Shown piece after piece: positions 1 to 10,003 of a stretch of DNA of 64,000 bases. The translations under genes and the position numbers were made by a program. The notes under the pieces are model-generated. The model saw only the letters and a program-made list of their open reading frames with translations. It did no database searches and was not told the origin of the DNA. The stretch spans positions 30,818-94,817 of the forward strand of contig SVEJ01000004.1 in NCBI GenBank assembly GCA_015057435.1. The letters are read 5' to 3'. This stretch comes from Lachnospiraceae bacterium (GTDB lineage Bacteria; Bacillota; Clostridia; Lachnospirales; Lachnospiraceae). Numbering within the stretch: position 1 is the first letter of the stretch; each line of letters opens with the position of its first letter.

Positions 1-197
1 ATTTATTAATTGACTTTGCAGCCATCGGAATGGGGGTTGCCTGTGTTGTAAAAGAATTCGTACACTCCTATATAGATTCCGGACAGGTAATTGAGATTCC
101 GTTAGACATCGATATTTCACCTCGTACCATCGGTTTTATATACGATAAGAACAACCTTAGTAATACGGCAAAGAATTTTATAACATCTTGCCAATAA
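1..197 (+). CDS. LysR-family transcriptional regulator, C-terminal end (partial)
   Basis: Reading frame 3 is open from the window edge to a TAA at 195-197 and gives about 64 residues. They contain a GMGVACVVKEFV segment followed by a stretch that includes IPLDIDISPRTIGF. This pattern, a glycine turn and helix followed by a strand with a proline and an aromatic residue, is typical of the end of the LysR substrate-binding domain. The DNA-binding helix-turn-helix would lie to the left of the window, so neither target nor effector can be named. It converges on pepP across a shared terminator. The family call rests on a short segment and is an inference. Confidence 0.6.
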   Translation, partial: LLIDFAAIGMGVACVVKEFVHSYIDSGQVIEIPLDIDISPRTIGFIYDKNNLSNTAKNFITSCQ

Positions 198-210
198 CAT
201 AATAAACATA

Positions 211-250
211 AAAAATGTGGAACAGATATCTGCAATCCGTTCCACATTTT
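211..250. terminator. Bidirectional rho-independent terminator
   Basis: AAAATGTGGAAC and GTTCCACATTTT arms flank a short loop, so the hairpin has A-runs and T-runs on both sides. It can end the LysR gene on the plus strand and pepP on the minus strand, whose stop is at 252. Confidence 0.85.
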
Positions 251-251
251 C

Positions 252-1349
252 TTATATTATGATTAATTCTTTATCAGAATGTGACAATATGTCACATCCA
301 TTTTTCTTAACCACGACCAAATCTTCTATTCTGACTCCGAATTGCCCAGGAATATAGATACCCGGTTCATTCGTAATCACCATATTCTCTTTTGTATGAA
401 TGTTACACTTTGGCGAAAATCGCGGTTCCTCATGAATATCCAATCCAACACCATGACCCAGTCCATGTCCAAAATGTTGACCATATCCTTCATTTGCAAT
501 ATACCCACGTGCAGCTTCATCTATTTCATTACAAGGAATCCCCTCTTTGATTGAATCCATTGCCCGACGATTGGCTTCTAAGACAATATGATAGACTTTT
601 CTCATCTCATCTGTTGGTTTACCAATCGCAATTGTTCGCGTCATATCCGAACAATATCCTTTATAGACGCAACCAAAATCCATCGTAACAAAATCACCTT
701 GCTGTATTTTTCTGTCTGTTACTTGTGCATGTGGCATAGATGAATTCGGTCCACTCGCAACAATTGTATCGAAGCTCAGTTTTGATGCACCTTGTTTCTT
801 CATAAAGTACTCTAATTCTAAGGATATTTCTCTTTCAGAAACACCAGGTTTTATCCATGAAAGAATATGTGAAAATGCCGCATCACCGATAGATTCTGCT
901 TTTGCAATCAAAGCAACTTCATTCTCATCCTTCACCATCCTGCTTTGCATAATTGCTTCATTTGCCGGCTCAAAGGAGCAATTGTCACATGCCTCACCAA
1001 GACGTAAATACTGCAAAAGATTCATGGTATCTTCCACTGCAATTCGTAAATGCTTGTTGTCTCTTTTTGAAACGATGTCACGAATCACTTCGCTGTACCG
1101 TCTGTTTTCTAACGGCACCAAAGTAAGATTCTTACATTCCAACTCAACTTGCTCATAATATCTCGAATCTGTTATCACCATGCCTTGATCCGGTTCATCA
1201 TGAAAACATAGATACATGCCGTCTCCACCCGTAAAACCGGTATAATAATATAGATTGGATGCATCCATAATCAAAACAGCATCCATTCCACAATTTTTTA
1301 TCTCTTGTAATAAATGCTTTCTTCTTATTGCTAACATCTTACTCACCAT
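252..1349 (-). CDS. pepP: Xaa-Pro aminopeptidase family protein (M24B metallopeptidase)
   Basis: The 365-residue protein has the two-domain layout of aminopeptidase P: a creatinase-like N-terminal domain (about 1-135) and a pita-bread catalytic domain. The five metal ligands are visible: D224 (MDFG), D235 (SDMTRT), H299 (GHGLGHGVG), E328 (NEPG) and E342 (RIED). The enzyme removes an N-terminal residue in front of proline in the cytoplasm. The chosen ATG at 1349 has AAAGGA five bases upstream and overlaps the end of the aroE-aroK gene by 11 bases; an in-frame ATG four codons in is the alternative. It is the last gene before the terminator at 211-250. In many Firmicutes efp follows this gene; here it does not. 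Confidence 0.93.
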   Translation of the reverse strand: MVSKMLAIRRKHLLQEIKNCGMDAVLIMDASNLYYYTGFTGGDGMYLCFHDEPDQGMVITDSRYYEQVELECKNLTLVPLENRRYSEVIRDIVSKRDNKHLRIAVEDTMNLLQYLRLGEACDNCSFEPANEAIMQSRMVKDENEVALIAKAESIGDAAFSHILSWIKPGVSEREISLELEYFMKKQGASKLSFDTIVASGPNSSMPHAQVTDRKIQQGDFVTMDFGCVYKGYCSDMTRTIAIGKPTDEMRKVYHIVLEANRRAMDSIKEGIPCNEIDEAARGYIANEGYGQHFGHGLGHGVGLDIHEEPRFSPKCNIHTKENMVITNEPGIYIPGQFGVRIEDLVVVKKNGCDILSHSDKELIII

Positions 1350-2727
1350 TCATTCCTTTTTCTTTCATTACAGAAACAATCCATTGTAAATCATTGCAAT
1401 TCGTATCTACAATCTCATCTGCACATTGTGAATAAATTGGATGTCGCTGTTTTATCATATCACATATCTTTTGATATGGATTTTCGCATTGTAACAGCGG
1501 ACGATTGGTGTCTCCCTTTACACGATCATAGATTTCTTTCGGTGACGCCATGAGATATAGAACCGTTCCAATCTCTTTTAACAGTCTCGCATTCTCTTTT
1601 CTTAATGGCATACCACCACCTGTAGCTAATACTGTATCAGAAAGCGTTTCGTTAAACTCTTTTAATATATCTGTTTCGATTTTACGAAATGCTTCTTCAC
1701 CATCTTGGGCAAAAATATCAGGAATCGATTTACCGGTTTTAGAAACAATATATGCATCTGCATCAACAAATTCCATACCCAATTCTTTTGCAAGTGCTGT
1801 GCCAAAGGTTGTCTTTCCACTTCCCATATATCCAACCAAAACAATATTTTTCTTAGGATATACCTTACGCTTCAACGCAACATATATATCATCGATTACA
1901 TCTTGCGGTATCTTAATATCATGCCAAAGTTCATATGCAATCACTGCCTGATACAGAAGCATTTTCAATGCATTGTAAGCCTTTCCGCCATACTGTTCCA
2001 CAAGTTGCATGAACTTGGTATTCGCAGGATTATAGATGAGATCAACTCCCACAACTACTTTTTTATAAAATGCTGCATCCTCTATTACAACTTCATCCGT
2101 ATGTGGTGCAAGCCCAATCGATGTAGACTGAAAAACAATCAGATTCTCTTCTTCGATGTGTGTATAATCAGATAATGGTAATGGAATGAACTCTGTGTTG
2201 TTATCTGACTTTTTATCCAATGTATCTGCAATATCTTGCGCTTTCTCTATCGTTCGATTAAGAATGTACACTTTTTTTGCTTCTTCTAAAAGGCACATGT
2301 AAGCAACTGCCTTCGCTGCGCCACCTGCACCAAGTATTACAACCACCTGATTCTTTAATACAATGCCGTCTTCTATAATCTGTCTTCTAAGACCTAACAT
2401 ATCTGTATTATAGCCTTTGTATCCATGCTTTTCTTCTAAACGTACAAGCGTATTCACTGCACCGATTGCAAGTGCCGCATCATCGATTTCAACTAGCTGA
2501 TTCATAACCGCATTCTTATGCGGAACAGTTACATTTAGCCCCAATATATTCAGTTCATAGGCACCATCGATTGCTTTTGACAGACCCTGTTCAGTAACTT
2601 TCATTGGCATATAGACAGAGTCAATTCCGACTGCCTTACTAATCCCATTATGGATAACCGGAGAAAGTGTATGCTCCACCGGATTACCAATCAATCCAAT
2701 TAACCTTGTATTACCTTGAATTTCCAC
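1339..2727 (-). CDS. aroE-aroK: Bifunctional shikimate dehydrogenase / shikimate kinase
   Basis: A single 462-residue protein joins two consecutive-type steps of the chorismate pathway. Residues 1 to about 285 are shikimate dehydrogenase: the HTLSP substrate loop (19-23), the NVTVPHK motif with catalytic lysine K71, D109 in YNTD, and a GAGGAAKA dinucleotide loop (133-140). Residues about 293-462 are shikimate kinase: Walker A GYMGSGKT (299-306), DAD (322-324), FRKIE (347-351), GGG (370-372) and RPLL in the lid region (409-412). It uses a GTG start at 2727 with AGGTGG six bases upstream. Both halves keep their key residues, so both activities are expected. It lies between yqeG and pepP. Confidence 0.93.
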   Translation of the reverse strand: MEIQGNTRLIGLIGNPVEHTLSPVIHNGISKAVGIDSVYMPMKVTEQGLSKAIDGAYELNILGLNVTVPHKNAVMNQLVEIDDAALAIGAVNTLVRLEEKHGYKGYNTDMLGLRRQIIEDGIVLKNQVVVILGAGGAAKAVAYMCLLEEAKKVYILNRTIEKAQDIADTLDKKSDNNTEFIPLPLSDYTHIEEENLIVFQSTSIGLAPHTDEVVIEDAAFYKKVVVGVDLIYNPANTKFMQLVEQYGGKAYNALKMLLYQAVIAYELWHDIKIPQDVIDDIYVALKRKVYPKKNIVLVGYMGSGKTTFGTALAKELGMEFVDADAYIVSKTGKSIPDIFAQDGEEAFRKIETDILKEFNETLSDTVLATGGGMPLRKENARLLKEIGTVLYLMASPKEIYDRVKGDTNRPLLQCENPYQKICDMIKQRHPIYSQCADEIVDTNCNDLQWIVSVMKEKGMNGE

Positions 2728-2761
2728 TCTATTCCACCTTCATTTCAATCAATTTGTAAAT

Positions 2762-3292
2762 CTATAGTCTGTCTAGTGCATCATATTCATTCTTGCCAAG
2801 CTTTTTTATCTTACGATACCGCCACTTAATATATTTTTCCGGAATGCGCTTTAAAATAATCTGAATCTCTTCCTTCGGATTAATCGGGTCAAGTAGTATA
2901 CTATATACATTCGCGCGATTCGCCCCCCATATGTCTGTATAGATCTGATCACCAACAAAAAGTGTGTTACCGGTATCTGTGCCTAATGTCTTCATTCCTT
3001 CCTGATATCCTTTCCTAGATGGTTTCCATGCTTTATACGTATAAGAAACGCCCAAAGGTTCTGCAAACAATTTCACACGTTCTTCACTATTGTTAGAAAT
3101 CAGGCAGATTGAAAAACCAATCTCTTTCAAATGATTAATAAATTCTTTCGTCTTATCATCAATCGGACAATTATGTGGTACTAACGTATTGTCAATATCA
3201 AACATAACACCACGATACCCATTATCATAATATAACTGAAACGGAATATCTTCTTTTTTATCATAATAACGAATCGGATATAATTTATTCAT
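2762..3292 (-). CDS. yqeG: YqeG family HAD-type phosphatase
   Basis: The 176-residue protein carries HAD motif I FDIDNTLV (catalytic Asp pair), motif II as LISNN, and a GDQIYTDIWGANR motif III/IV, matching the YqeG HAD-IIIA family. The family is phosphatase-like and the physiological substrate is not established. The frame is open for 31 more codons upstream, but that extension would cover the pilus-locus terminator hairpin; the ATG at 3292 has AGGAG eight bases upstream and is preferred. In many Firmicutes yqeG directly precedes aroE, as here. Confidence 0.85.
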   Translation of the reverse strand: MNKLYPIRYYDKKEDIPFQLYYDNGYRGVMFDIDNTLVPHNCPIDDKTKEFINHLKEIGFSICLISNNSEERVKLFAEPLGVSYTYKAWKPSRKGYQEGMKTLGTDTGNTLFVGDQIYTDIWGANRANVYSILLDPINPKEEIQIILKRIPEKYIKWRYRKIKKLGKNEYDALDRL

Positions 3293-3339
3293 CAGACGCA
3301 CTCCTATTCTTTCAATATCAACAAAACTTATCATAACAC

Positions 3340-3374
3340 AAAAACAGTGCGAAGGAAATCCCTCGCACCGTTTT
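3340..3374 (-). terminator. Rho-independent terminator of the pilus operon
   Basis: On the minus strand the arms ACGGTGCGAGGG and CCTTCGCACTGT form a 12-bp stem with two G-U pairs and a four-base loop, followed by a TTTTTGTG run. It lies 35 bases after the stop of the giant gene and separates the pilus locus from yqeG. Confidence 0.88.
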
Positions 3375-3408
3375 ATCTTCAACATTTCTATTGAATTATT
3401 TTTAATAA

Positions 3409-6400
3409 TTATGATAATTTCTTACCATTATTGGATGCATCTGTTAAATCGAACAGATATGGAATAATGTTAATCTTCACTCTTGCAGATTTCCATTGAT
3501 TCTTATCATCCTGTACGCGAATTACAATATACGTATAATCTTGGTAGTTCTTAAAATATTCATCCTTAAGGACTAATGTATCCTCGAATAATGATTTTCT
3601 CAATTTCGCACGAACACCATCCATGTCATCAGACTTATCATAAGATGTAATCAATACATGATCCGGATCATTCGTATAAGTGTCAGAAGTATCCTGACCT
3701 TCACCTGTACCATAATCTAAATCATAGAATACATCAATCTTCTTAATATTAGCCGAACCGGCAATTGCCTTAAAGTCAAATTCCGGATAAATCTCTGTCT
3801 GATCTTCTTCGATATTATACTGATACATATCAATAGTCTTATTAAAGAACAATGTATTCAAGTTCTTTGCCAACTCATCATTATCCTTATCATTCTTAGG
3901 ATCAACATACTTACAATCGCAGTTCACATGTGTAGAACCTTCTTCGTCACACTTATTGTATAGCTTCAGACTTGGTTTTGATGTTCCCTTGGTTGCACAG
4001 TTCACAATCACATTGATAAACAATCTACGTTCATCATTGTTATTCTTGAATCTACCAGTAACAGCCATATGACCCGCTCCAGTATAGAATATATTGTCCT
4101 TACTATACAAGAAATAGTTATTCATACCGTCTCTTGGAGACGCAGCAAAAAATGAACTTACCCATCTTGCACTTTCAGCATTTACCGCTGCTTCACCATT
4201 TGCAGGATTCTCTGTTATTACTGTTGGTGCTAACGTATACCATACAGCAACAGAAGGATCTTCTAAATCCAACGTGTATGTCTGTGGATGCGTTGGGGAA
4301 ATTACCAGTGTATCACTAATTGCAAATGGATACATCGTAACTCCACCGGTATTTACCTTCGTTGCACGTCTTGTACCATAAATAGGCTTATAATTCCAAC
4401 CATCTGTTTCTAAGTCTGCCTGATGCATTCTTTCAGGGAACGTTGTAGCATAACGGAATGGTCCTACTGGCACCGATGCAGCATCACCTGCCGCATAAAT
4501 ATCAGTAATACCAGCCGGTGTATTAGGCTTGATATAATCAGCTAATCCATTTGCTGCAATAACTGCCGCATAATCAGCCTCAGAAGCTGCCTGCAAACGT
4601 TCCGTCCAGAAATACTTCGCTGGATTACTTGTTACATAACGTCTATATTGTACACCTGTAGGCATTGATGTTGGAGATGCCATTGCTGTTGCATCAACAT
4701 AGATTGTTGCAATACCATTCACAGTTGTAACAGTAGTATCCTTACCTCTAAACGAGAACACAATCGGTGTACCATCCGGAACAACCGCTCCATTATTAGT
4801 TACAGTCACCTCAACTTTAATACCTTCATCCGTCACTTCTGTATCATCTTCAGCAATTGTCAATGCGCCTGTCGCAACATCTAATGTACCAGACATATTC
4901 TTCGTTCCGACATCGCATGTACCACCAACATACGTAGCACCTTGTTCTACAGTAAATGATGTTTCTACACCATTCCAAGTGATTGTATTCCAATCATTGG
5001 TACCTTTTTCTCGATACGTTAGCGGTGTCCATTGATTACCACCAACTAAAGTTACATTAATCGACTCGATACTTGTCTTCTCTTCTCCAACCTCTTGAAT
5101 AGATTCAACATTACTATCACCATCTAATTGAATAAGAATATCACGTTTGTCAATTTCAAATTCGTAACTTACATTGCTCCATTTTCCAAGCTCCAATTGC
5201 TTTTTCGTATGAATTGGGGTATTAATTGCAAGTTCAGAACTATCATTCTTAACACCAACAACATGGAATCGATCCATACCACAGAATTCACGTAGTTCTT
5301 GTGTCAAAACTTTTGCACCCTTTGCTCTGGCAGTTACTGTATCATGTGTATTAATAACTGAACCACCATTTGCAGCAAATGCCTTAACTTGGTCACAAGC
5401 CGCCACCGACATATCTCTCTGACCAAATTCGTCGGCCAAGCCAAAGATTAAAACGTTATAATTATTATTCAACCAATTATCTGCATCACCATATTGACGA
5501 TTATTTATACAATATGATTCGTAATAGCCAACATACTTATCATATTCTATTCGATAGTCATCATAAGCTTTCTTTAATTCAGCATAATTAGAAAGCATAT
5601 TTTTGCTTGATGCTGTTTTGTCATTAAAATATGTCCAAAACTTATAATACTGTCTATCAATCATCCACTGTCCCGGAGCATCAGACGTTCCAATACCTTC
5701 AAGTATAATATCTCTAAAGTTACCACCATTACCTGTTGTACGAATATGATCGACAGCAGCATACAATTGTATCTCTAACGCACTAGCAAGCGTATCTATC
5801 ACTGATGATTCAATACCACTTTCATAGTCTGCACGTGCTTTCGTTGCAATCTCACCTGCTGCTTCCGATTCTTCTTCCGTACGGGTTAAAGCCGCTTCAC
5901 ACAATTCTTCGAACTGACCAATATTCAAAATATCAATTTCAAACTTATAATCACCATATCCTAATGCATACTCAACTTCATCAGTATCTGGATTATCACC
6001 GTGTGTTAATACATCTGCAAAGTTTTCTTCCCAATTATCAAGACTCGTCAAAGAATCATAGATCGGAATACCAAAATCATGCATATGCTTACCAACTATA
6101 ATATCGCCATCAAATATAGTTGCATTATCCTTAGCTGATTGTATGTAGTATTTTTCTGTATCAGTCGAGTCTAATGTGTGATTATTCTTAATTACCTTCG
6201 TTGCCATCTGACACTCTGTACAGAAATACAACGAGTGTTTATCCTTCACATCATTATAATACTGCTTATCTGGTTGAGGATCTTCTGTTGGCATAATCTG
6301 CAAAATACGAATAGGTTTTTGATATTTAGGATCAGCTTTAAATAACGCATTACCAGTCTGTACATCACAAGAATTACCATCAGCTGAAACTGCTAATACT

Positions 6401-9030
6401 TTCCAATTTACCATACCAAGATAGTCTTCAGCAATTGCATAAGATAATTCAACTTCTGATTCACCTGTACATACCTGCTCATCTCGAATCTCGCCTTCTG
6501 CGTATACACCATCTCCATTGGTATCTACTATCAAATAAACTGTATATGACTGTCCACTTGTATCTGTAGAAGGTGGTTTTACCGTAGCCTTAAATGAAAC
6601 CTCTGTTCCATAATTTACACACTGCTTATCACCTTCACGATATTGTTTTGGATAACTTGATAATCCTAATTGTGGTCGTTTTGCACTCGTATCTACTAAC
6701 AACTTCATATCATTGCTAACAGAATTACGATATACTGTTACTGTAGATCCCAACGTATTACCGAATGTTCCATCGCTATTGTCTACCTTCTTCTCATGAA
6801 TTGTATAACCTTCATAGAAGACACCATCTAACTCATCGTTCTCATCAACCTTAACATCATCATACGTATTATCCGGATTATACTTTGTCGAATCAATCAA
6901 TCCCCAACCGACATTCGAGCCATTCTCTGTAAGTGAAGCCTCGTATGCATAAGCTAAAAATTGATACATATTACAATCCGGGTCAATATCGTGTAACTGT
7001 AACTGTTTCAAACGACTCGGTTGTTCTTTTGACTTCTTATTATTCTCATCATATTGATATGATTTTTCAAAAGCTTGTGCCACAACATTATCTACAACAA
7101 TCGGCAATCCCATATCCACATACTTCTTTAATTCATCACGCTTGATTGTCGATATATCGTAACCACTATACTCAACAGAGTTTGGTGTAGTACCTCCACC
7201 AACACGATCACCAATTAATCGCCAAGGCTGTTCAGAACTACCACCAGCATTAATATATTCAACAAAATTACCTGTATGTGTATACATATCAAATGAGGTA
7301 AAACCGCTTGTCATCTTATCCAAGATATCTTTTTGCCAAGTGAACCCTGAAGCACCTTTGTAGTTTACAGACATATATGGAATATAGGCTGATGCATCAC
7401 CACCAACATAAACCAAATCATATTCCTCGGAGATTACTTCCTTTCTAGACATCGCTTCATTCGCTGACATAGAAATAACCTCAATCTGATCAAAAGGAAT
7501 TCCTAATGCATAAGCAACTTTTGCTTTACTCATCTGGAATGCATAATACTCTGTGCCTTCCTCAATTTCATCTTTGGTCACACCATACAACACCTGATCC
7601 GGATACGTATAATAACCACCATGAATACCTGCATTTCCATCAGCAGAATACTTATTGGTTGCTACCTTATTAGATTCTGCAAGATCCAAATCTATAGGAT
7701 ATGACGGCTGAATCTCTAATACACGATACTTTTTACCGGCAGCACCCGTCATACCTGTATTACGATATACAGTACCATTAATCAAATCAGCAACTGCTTT
7801 TGCACCAGCTTTTCCGTTTTCTTTCTGCTCATGTAATGATGTAAAGAAACCATATGAAATAGGAAGAACATTTTTCTTAAGTGCGACACCTTTATTACTG
7901 ATCAATAACTGCATCAACTTTAAGTAGTTATTTGATGTATAATCGACTGTACCTTGTTCTTTTGTTGCTAAACTTGAAGCATATAAGATATACTTACTTG
8001 ATTCAGAAATACCACGCAACTTCTTATATACATCATTCGAAATAGAAACTGCCTTTACATCCTTTTCAATAATAATAAAGTCATAATCTGTTTCTAAATC
8101 AGCTACAGTTAATGGAGTAGCTCCAATATTCTTAACTGTATAGTTAAGCTTTGTAGGAAGTGTTGATGTCATACCATAGTAAGCAGCTTTAATAATTGCT
8201 GCATCACCGGCATCCTGCATTGCTTTCGTCATACTACCTGCACCTGGCGTAGCAGTATTCGCAAGCACAAGAATATTACCGGTTGCTGTTCTAGTCTTAG
8301 TACCGAAGTCAATATAGTAAGATCCATTTGAGTTGTTAAAGAAACTAATAGGATCTTCACCTTCCGTCCATGGGAACGTACGGAATTTCATATGATTACG
8401 ACTGATTGCATTTACCAAGTCGCCCATCGTCTTTGCGGCAACAGTACCTGTATCAGAAGATGTTACAAAATCCATAATAACAGGCTTAGAACTTGTATAA
8501 TAATGCAAATAGTTATACACTTCTTCTGTCATATTATTCGTGCCGTTATAAGACGTATATGTCGGACTACTAATGTAAAGCAAATCAGCATTATCCAAGA
8601 TATCTTGGAAAGTTAAACCTTCTGATGCAACGACAACATCTGATAAAGAGGTTGCAGAACTAACACTCAATGCACGATATGTAACCATTTTTTCCGGCAT
8701 GTCTGCTTCTACAGTAGACTTGTTAGCAGAAATAACGTACTTAGCAAACCCCTCACTGCTTACATAGTCCTCCAAATCCGAAGGCTCCACTCCGCTCGGA
8801 ACAATTTCAACTACATTAAATGTTTCACCATTATCAATGGCATTTTCGATAATTAAATCAATATTTGTCACATAGTTCGTAGAAGCATCTGCTCCTAAGT
8901 TTGTTAATGAACTCTGCTCAATCTTATCACCATGGCCTTTGTTAGCGATAGAGTAAGAAACTGCAGAAACAGCGACAAACATCACAAGTAAAAGTGCAAT
9001 TGTACTTAATATAACTTTCTTTTTTGACAT
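3409..9030 (-). CDS. Giant N-terminally anchored exoprotein at the end of the type IV pilus operon; candidate tip adhesin
   Basis: This 1873-residue protein has no function I can assign by name. It starts with MSKKK and a single hydrophobic helix (about residues 7-28), so it is a membrane-anchored or signal-peptide protein. Three similar strand motifs recur: FNVVEIVP (71-78), YRVLEIQP (about 435-442) and IRILQIMP (about 907-914). Each is followed later by a second hydrophobic strand (DLLYISSP about 149, DLVYVGGD about 538, NVLIFGLA about 1192), suggesting three Rossmann- or amidotransferase-like units. A loop DTNGDGVYAEGE (about 837-848) fits the EF-hand spacing. The C-terminal third looks beta-rich. 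The ATG at 9030 is chosen; an upstream in-frame TTG at 9066 would add 12 charged residues before the helix. Possibly DUF5057-related; its place after the minor pilins suggests a PilY1-like role, which is inference. Confidence 0.8.
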   Translation of the reverse strand: MSKKKVILSTIALLLVMFVAVSAVSYSIANKGHGDKIEQSSLTNLGADASTNYVTNIDLIIENAIDNGETFNVVEIVPSGVEPSDLEDYVSSEGFAKYVISANKSTVEADMPEKMVTYRALSVSSATSLSDVVVASEGLTFQDILDNADLLYISSPTYTSYNGTNNMTEEVYNYLHYYTSSKPVIMDFVTSSDTGTVAAKTMGDLVNAISRNHMKFRTFPWTEGEDPISFFNNSNGSYYIDFGTKTRTATGNILVLANTATPGAGSMTKAMQDAGDAAIIKAAYYGMTSTLPTKLNYTVKNIGATPLTVADLETDYDFIIIEKDVKAVSISNDVYKKLRGISESSKYILYASSLATKEQGTVDYTSNNYLKLMQLLISNKGVALKKNVLPISYGFFTSLHEQKENGKAGAKAVADLINGTVYRNTGMTGAAGKKYRVLEIQPSYPIDLDLAESNKVATNKYSADGNAGIHGGYYTYPDQVLYGVTKDEIEEGTEYYAFQMSKAKVAYALGIPFDQIEVISMSANEAMSRKEVISEEYDLVYVGGDASAYIPYMSVNYKGASGFTWQKDILDKMTSGFTSFDMYTHTGNFVEYINAGGSSEQPWRLIGDRVGGGTTPNSVEYSGYDISTIKRDELKKYVDMGLPIVVDNVVAQAFEKSYQYDENNKKSKEQPSRLKQLQLHDIDPDCNMYQFLAYAYEASLTENGSNVGWGLIDSTKYNPDNTYDDVKVDENDELDGVFYEGYTIHEKKVDNSDGTFGNTLGSTVTVYRNSVSNDMKLLVDTSAKRPQLGLSSYPKQYREGDKQCVNYGTEVSFKATVKPPSTDTSGQSYTVYLIVDTNGDGVYAEGEIRDEQVCTGESEVELSYAIAEDYLGMVNWKVLAVSADGNSCDVQTGNALFKADPKYQKPIRILQIMPTEDPQPDKQYYNDVKDKHSLYFCTECQMATKVIKNNHTLDSTDTEKYYIQSAKDNATIFDGDIIVGKHMHDFGIPIYDSLTSLDNWEENFADVLTHGDNPDTDEVEYALGYGDYKFEIDILNIGQFEELCEAALTRTEEESEAAGEIATKARADYESGIESSVIDTLASALEIQLYAAVDHIRTTGNGGNFRDIILEGIGTSDAPGQWMIDRQYYKFWTYFNDKTASSKNMLSNYAELKKAYDDYRIEYDKYVGYYESYCINNRQYGDADNWLNNNYNVLIFGLADEFGQRDMSVAACDQVKAFAANGGSVINTHDTVTARAKGAKVLTQELREFCGMDRFHVVGVKNDSSELAINTPIHTKKQLELGKWSNVSYEFEIDKRDILIQLDGDSNVESIQEVGEEKTSIESINVTLVGGNQWTPLTYREKGTNDWNTITWNGVETSFTVEQGATYVGGTCDVGTKNMSGTLDVATGALTIAEDDTEVTDEGIKVEVTVTNNGAVVPDGTPIVFSFRGKDTTVTTVNGIATIYVDATAMASPTSMPTGVQYRRYVTSNPAKYFWTERLQAASEADYAAVIAANGLADYIKPNTPAGITDIYAAGDAASVPVGPFRYATTFPERMHQADLETDGWNYKPIYGTRRATKVNTGGVTMYPFAISDTLVISPTHPQTYTLDLEDPSVAVWYTLAPTVITENPANGEAAVNAESARWVSSFFAASPRDGMNNYFLYSKDNIFYTGAGHMAVTGRFKNNNDERRLFINVIVNCATKGTSKPSLKLYNKCDEEGSTHVNCDCKYVDPKNDKDNDELAKNLNTLFFNKTIDMYQYNIEEDQTEIYPEFDFKAIAGSANIKKIDVFYDLDYGTGEGQDTSDTYTNDPDHVLITSYDKSDDMDGVRAKLRKSLFEDTLVLKDEYFKNYQDYTYIVIRVQDDKNQWKSARVKINIIPYLFDLTDASNNGKKLS

Positions 9031-9062
9031 AAATCTCTTCTCTCTCCTTTCTCTATCGTTTA

Positions 9063-9989
9063 TCAAGGGTTACCGGTTCCTTTTACTTTCTTTAACTTCT
9101 GTGGACGAACAGTCAACACATTCGAATTTCTAAACTTAATCGTTTCGATTGCATTATATTCATAACCATCATCCTTAAAAGTAACATTTGTAAGTAATGC
9201 ATTTCCTTCCGGATCTGCTGAAATATAGAAACTTGCAATATCTTCTGACACAATACCAACCACTTCAGGATTGTCCTGACCAATAGCTGCACGTGGTACA
9301 AGAAATTGATAATTATACATCAGTGCATCTGTCCATGTCTCGACATCCTCACGACAGACAATCAACCGACGTGTATTATCTTTTGAATCTTTTACATCTG
9401 TAAAGTAATACACAACGTGCGTTGTAACGGGATCTCCGGATGCATTCACATTCGCATATTCAGCATAAATCCATGCCGGCATAATATATTGGTACGTTCC
9501 ACCCTGATTCAAAGCACGAAATGATTTCACTGCTACGCCTTCTTGATAATCATTATCGTAACTCATTGGATACGAATTACCTTCATCATCAACAATATCA
9601 AACGTATCAAGATTAATGATAACATCTCTTGTACCGTTATAACGCGAAGTCTGTGAATAATTGGCATAATTATCAGGAACCAACTGATAATTAATTTCAC
9701 CATATTCCGACACCGTGTTAGAACCGGAAGCAGATTTCTCGATTGTGTACAATTTATCATCTATCGACATAATACGTAGATAATTTGCTTGCATTAATGT
9801 GTCAGCGACCTGTTCCATCGTTGTCATTGCCTTCGTCTGTACACTCATATTCTTTTTCTGTTTACGATATGCAACTGACGAAGTACTCATAAACTGAACC
9901 ACCATAATCATTACAATTGAAAGGATTGTGACGGCAATCAGTAATTCAATTAATGAAAAACCTTGGTTTTTCTTTTTCATCTTTCCCAA
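9063..9989 (-). CDS. Type IV minor pilin, PilW/PilJ-like
   Basis: The 308-residue prepilin has a class III leader ending KKKNQG, cleavage before FSLIELL, Glu5 and a hydrophobic helix of about 25 residues. Its large C-terminal domain is beta-rich. Size and the Q/T-rich helix after the membrane segment recall PilW- or PilJ-like minor pilins that prime assembly or sit at the tip. A TTG start at 9989 has GGAGGGG six bases upstream; the in-frame ATG at 9980 has only a distant ribosome site, so TTG is preferred. It is the gene just before the giant exoprotein, 32 bases away. Confidence 0.85.
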   Translation of the reverse strand: MGKMKKKNQGFSLIELLIAVTILSIVMIMVVQFMSTSSVAYRKQKKNMSVQTKAMTTMEQVADTLMQANYLRIMSIDDKLYTIEKSASGSNTVSEYGEINYQLVPDNYANYSQTSRYNGTRDVIINLDTFDIVDDEGNSYPMSYDNDYQEGVAVKSFRALNQGGTYQYIMPAWIYAEYANVNASGDPVTTHVVYYFTDVKDSKDNTRRLIVCREDVETWTDALMYNYQFLVPRAAIGQDNPEVVGIVSEDIASFYISADPEGNALLTNVTFKDDGYEYNAIETIKFRNSNVLTVRPQKLKKVKGTGNP

Positions 9990-10003
9990 TTGTGTCCCCT
10001 CCT

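Noticed and set aside
3293-3385. N-terminal extension of YqeG to an ATG at 3385
   Set aside because: It would cover the terminator hairpin of the pilus operon and lacks a ribosome site, whereas the ATG at 3292 has AGGAG and matches the usual family N-terminus.
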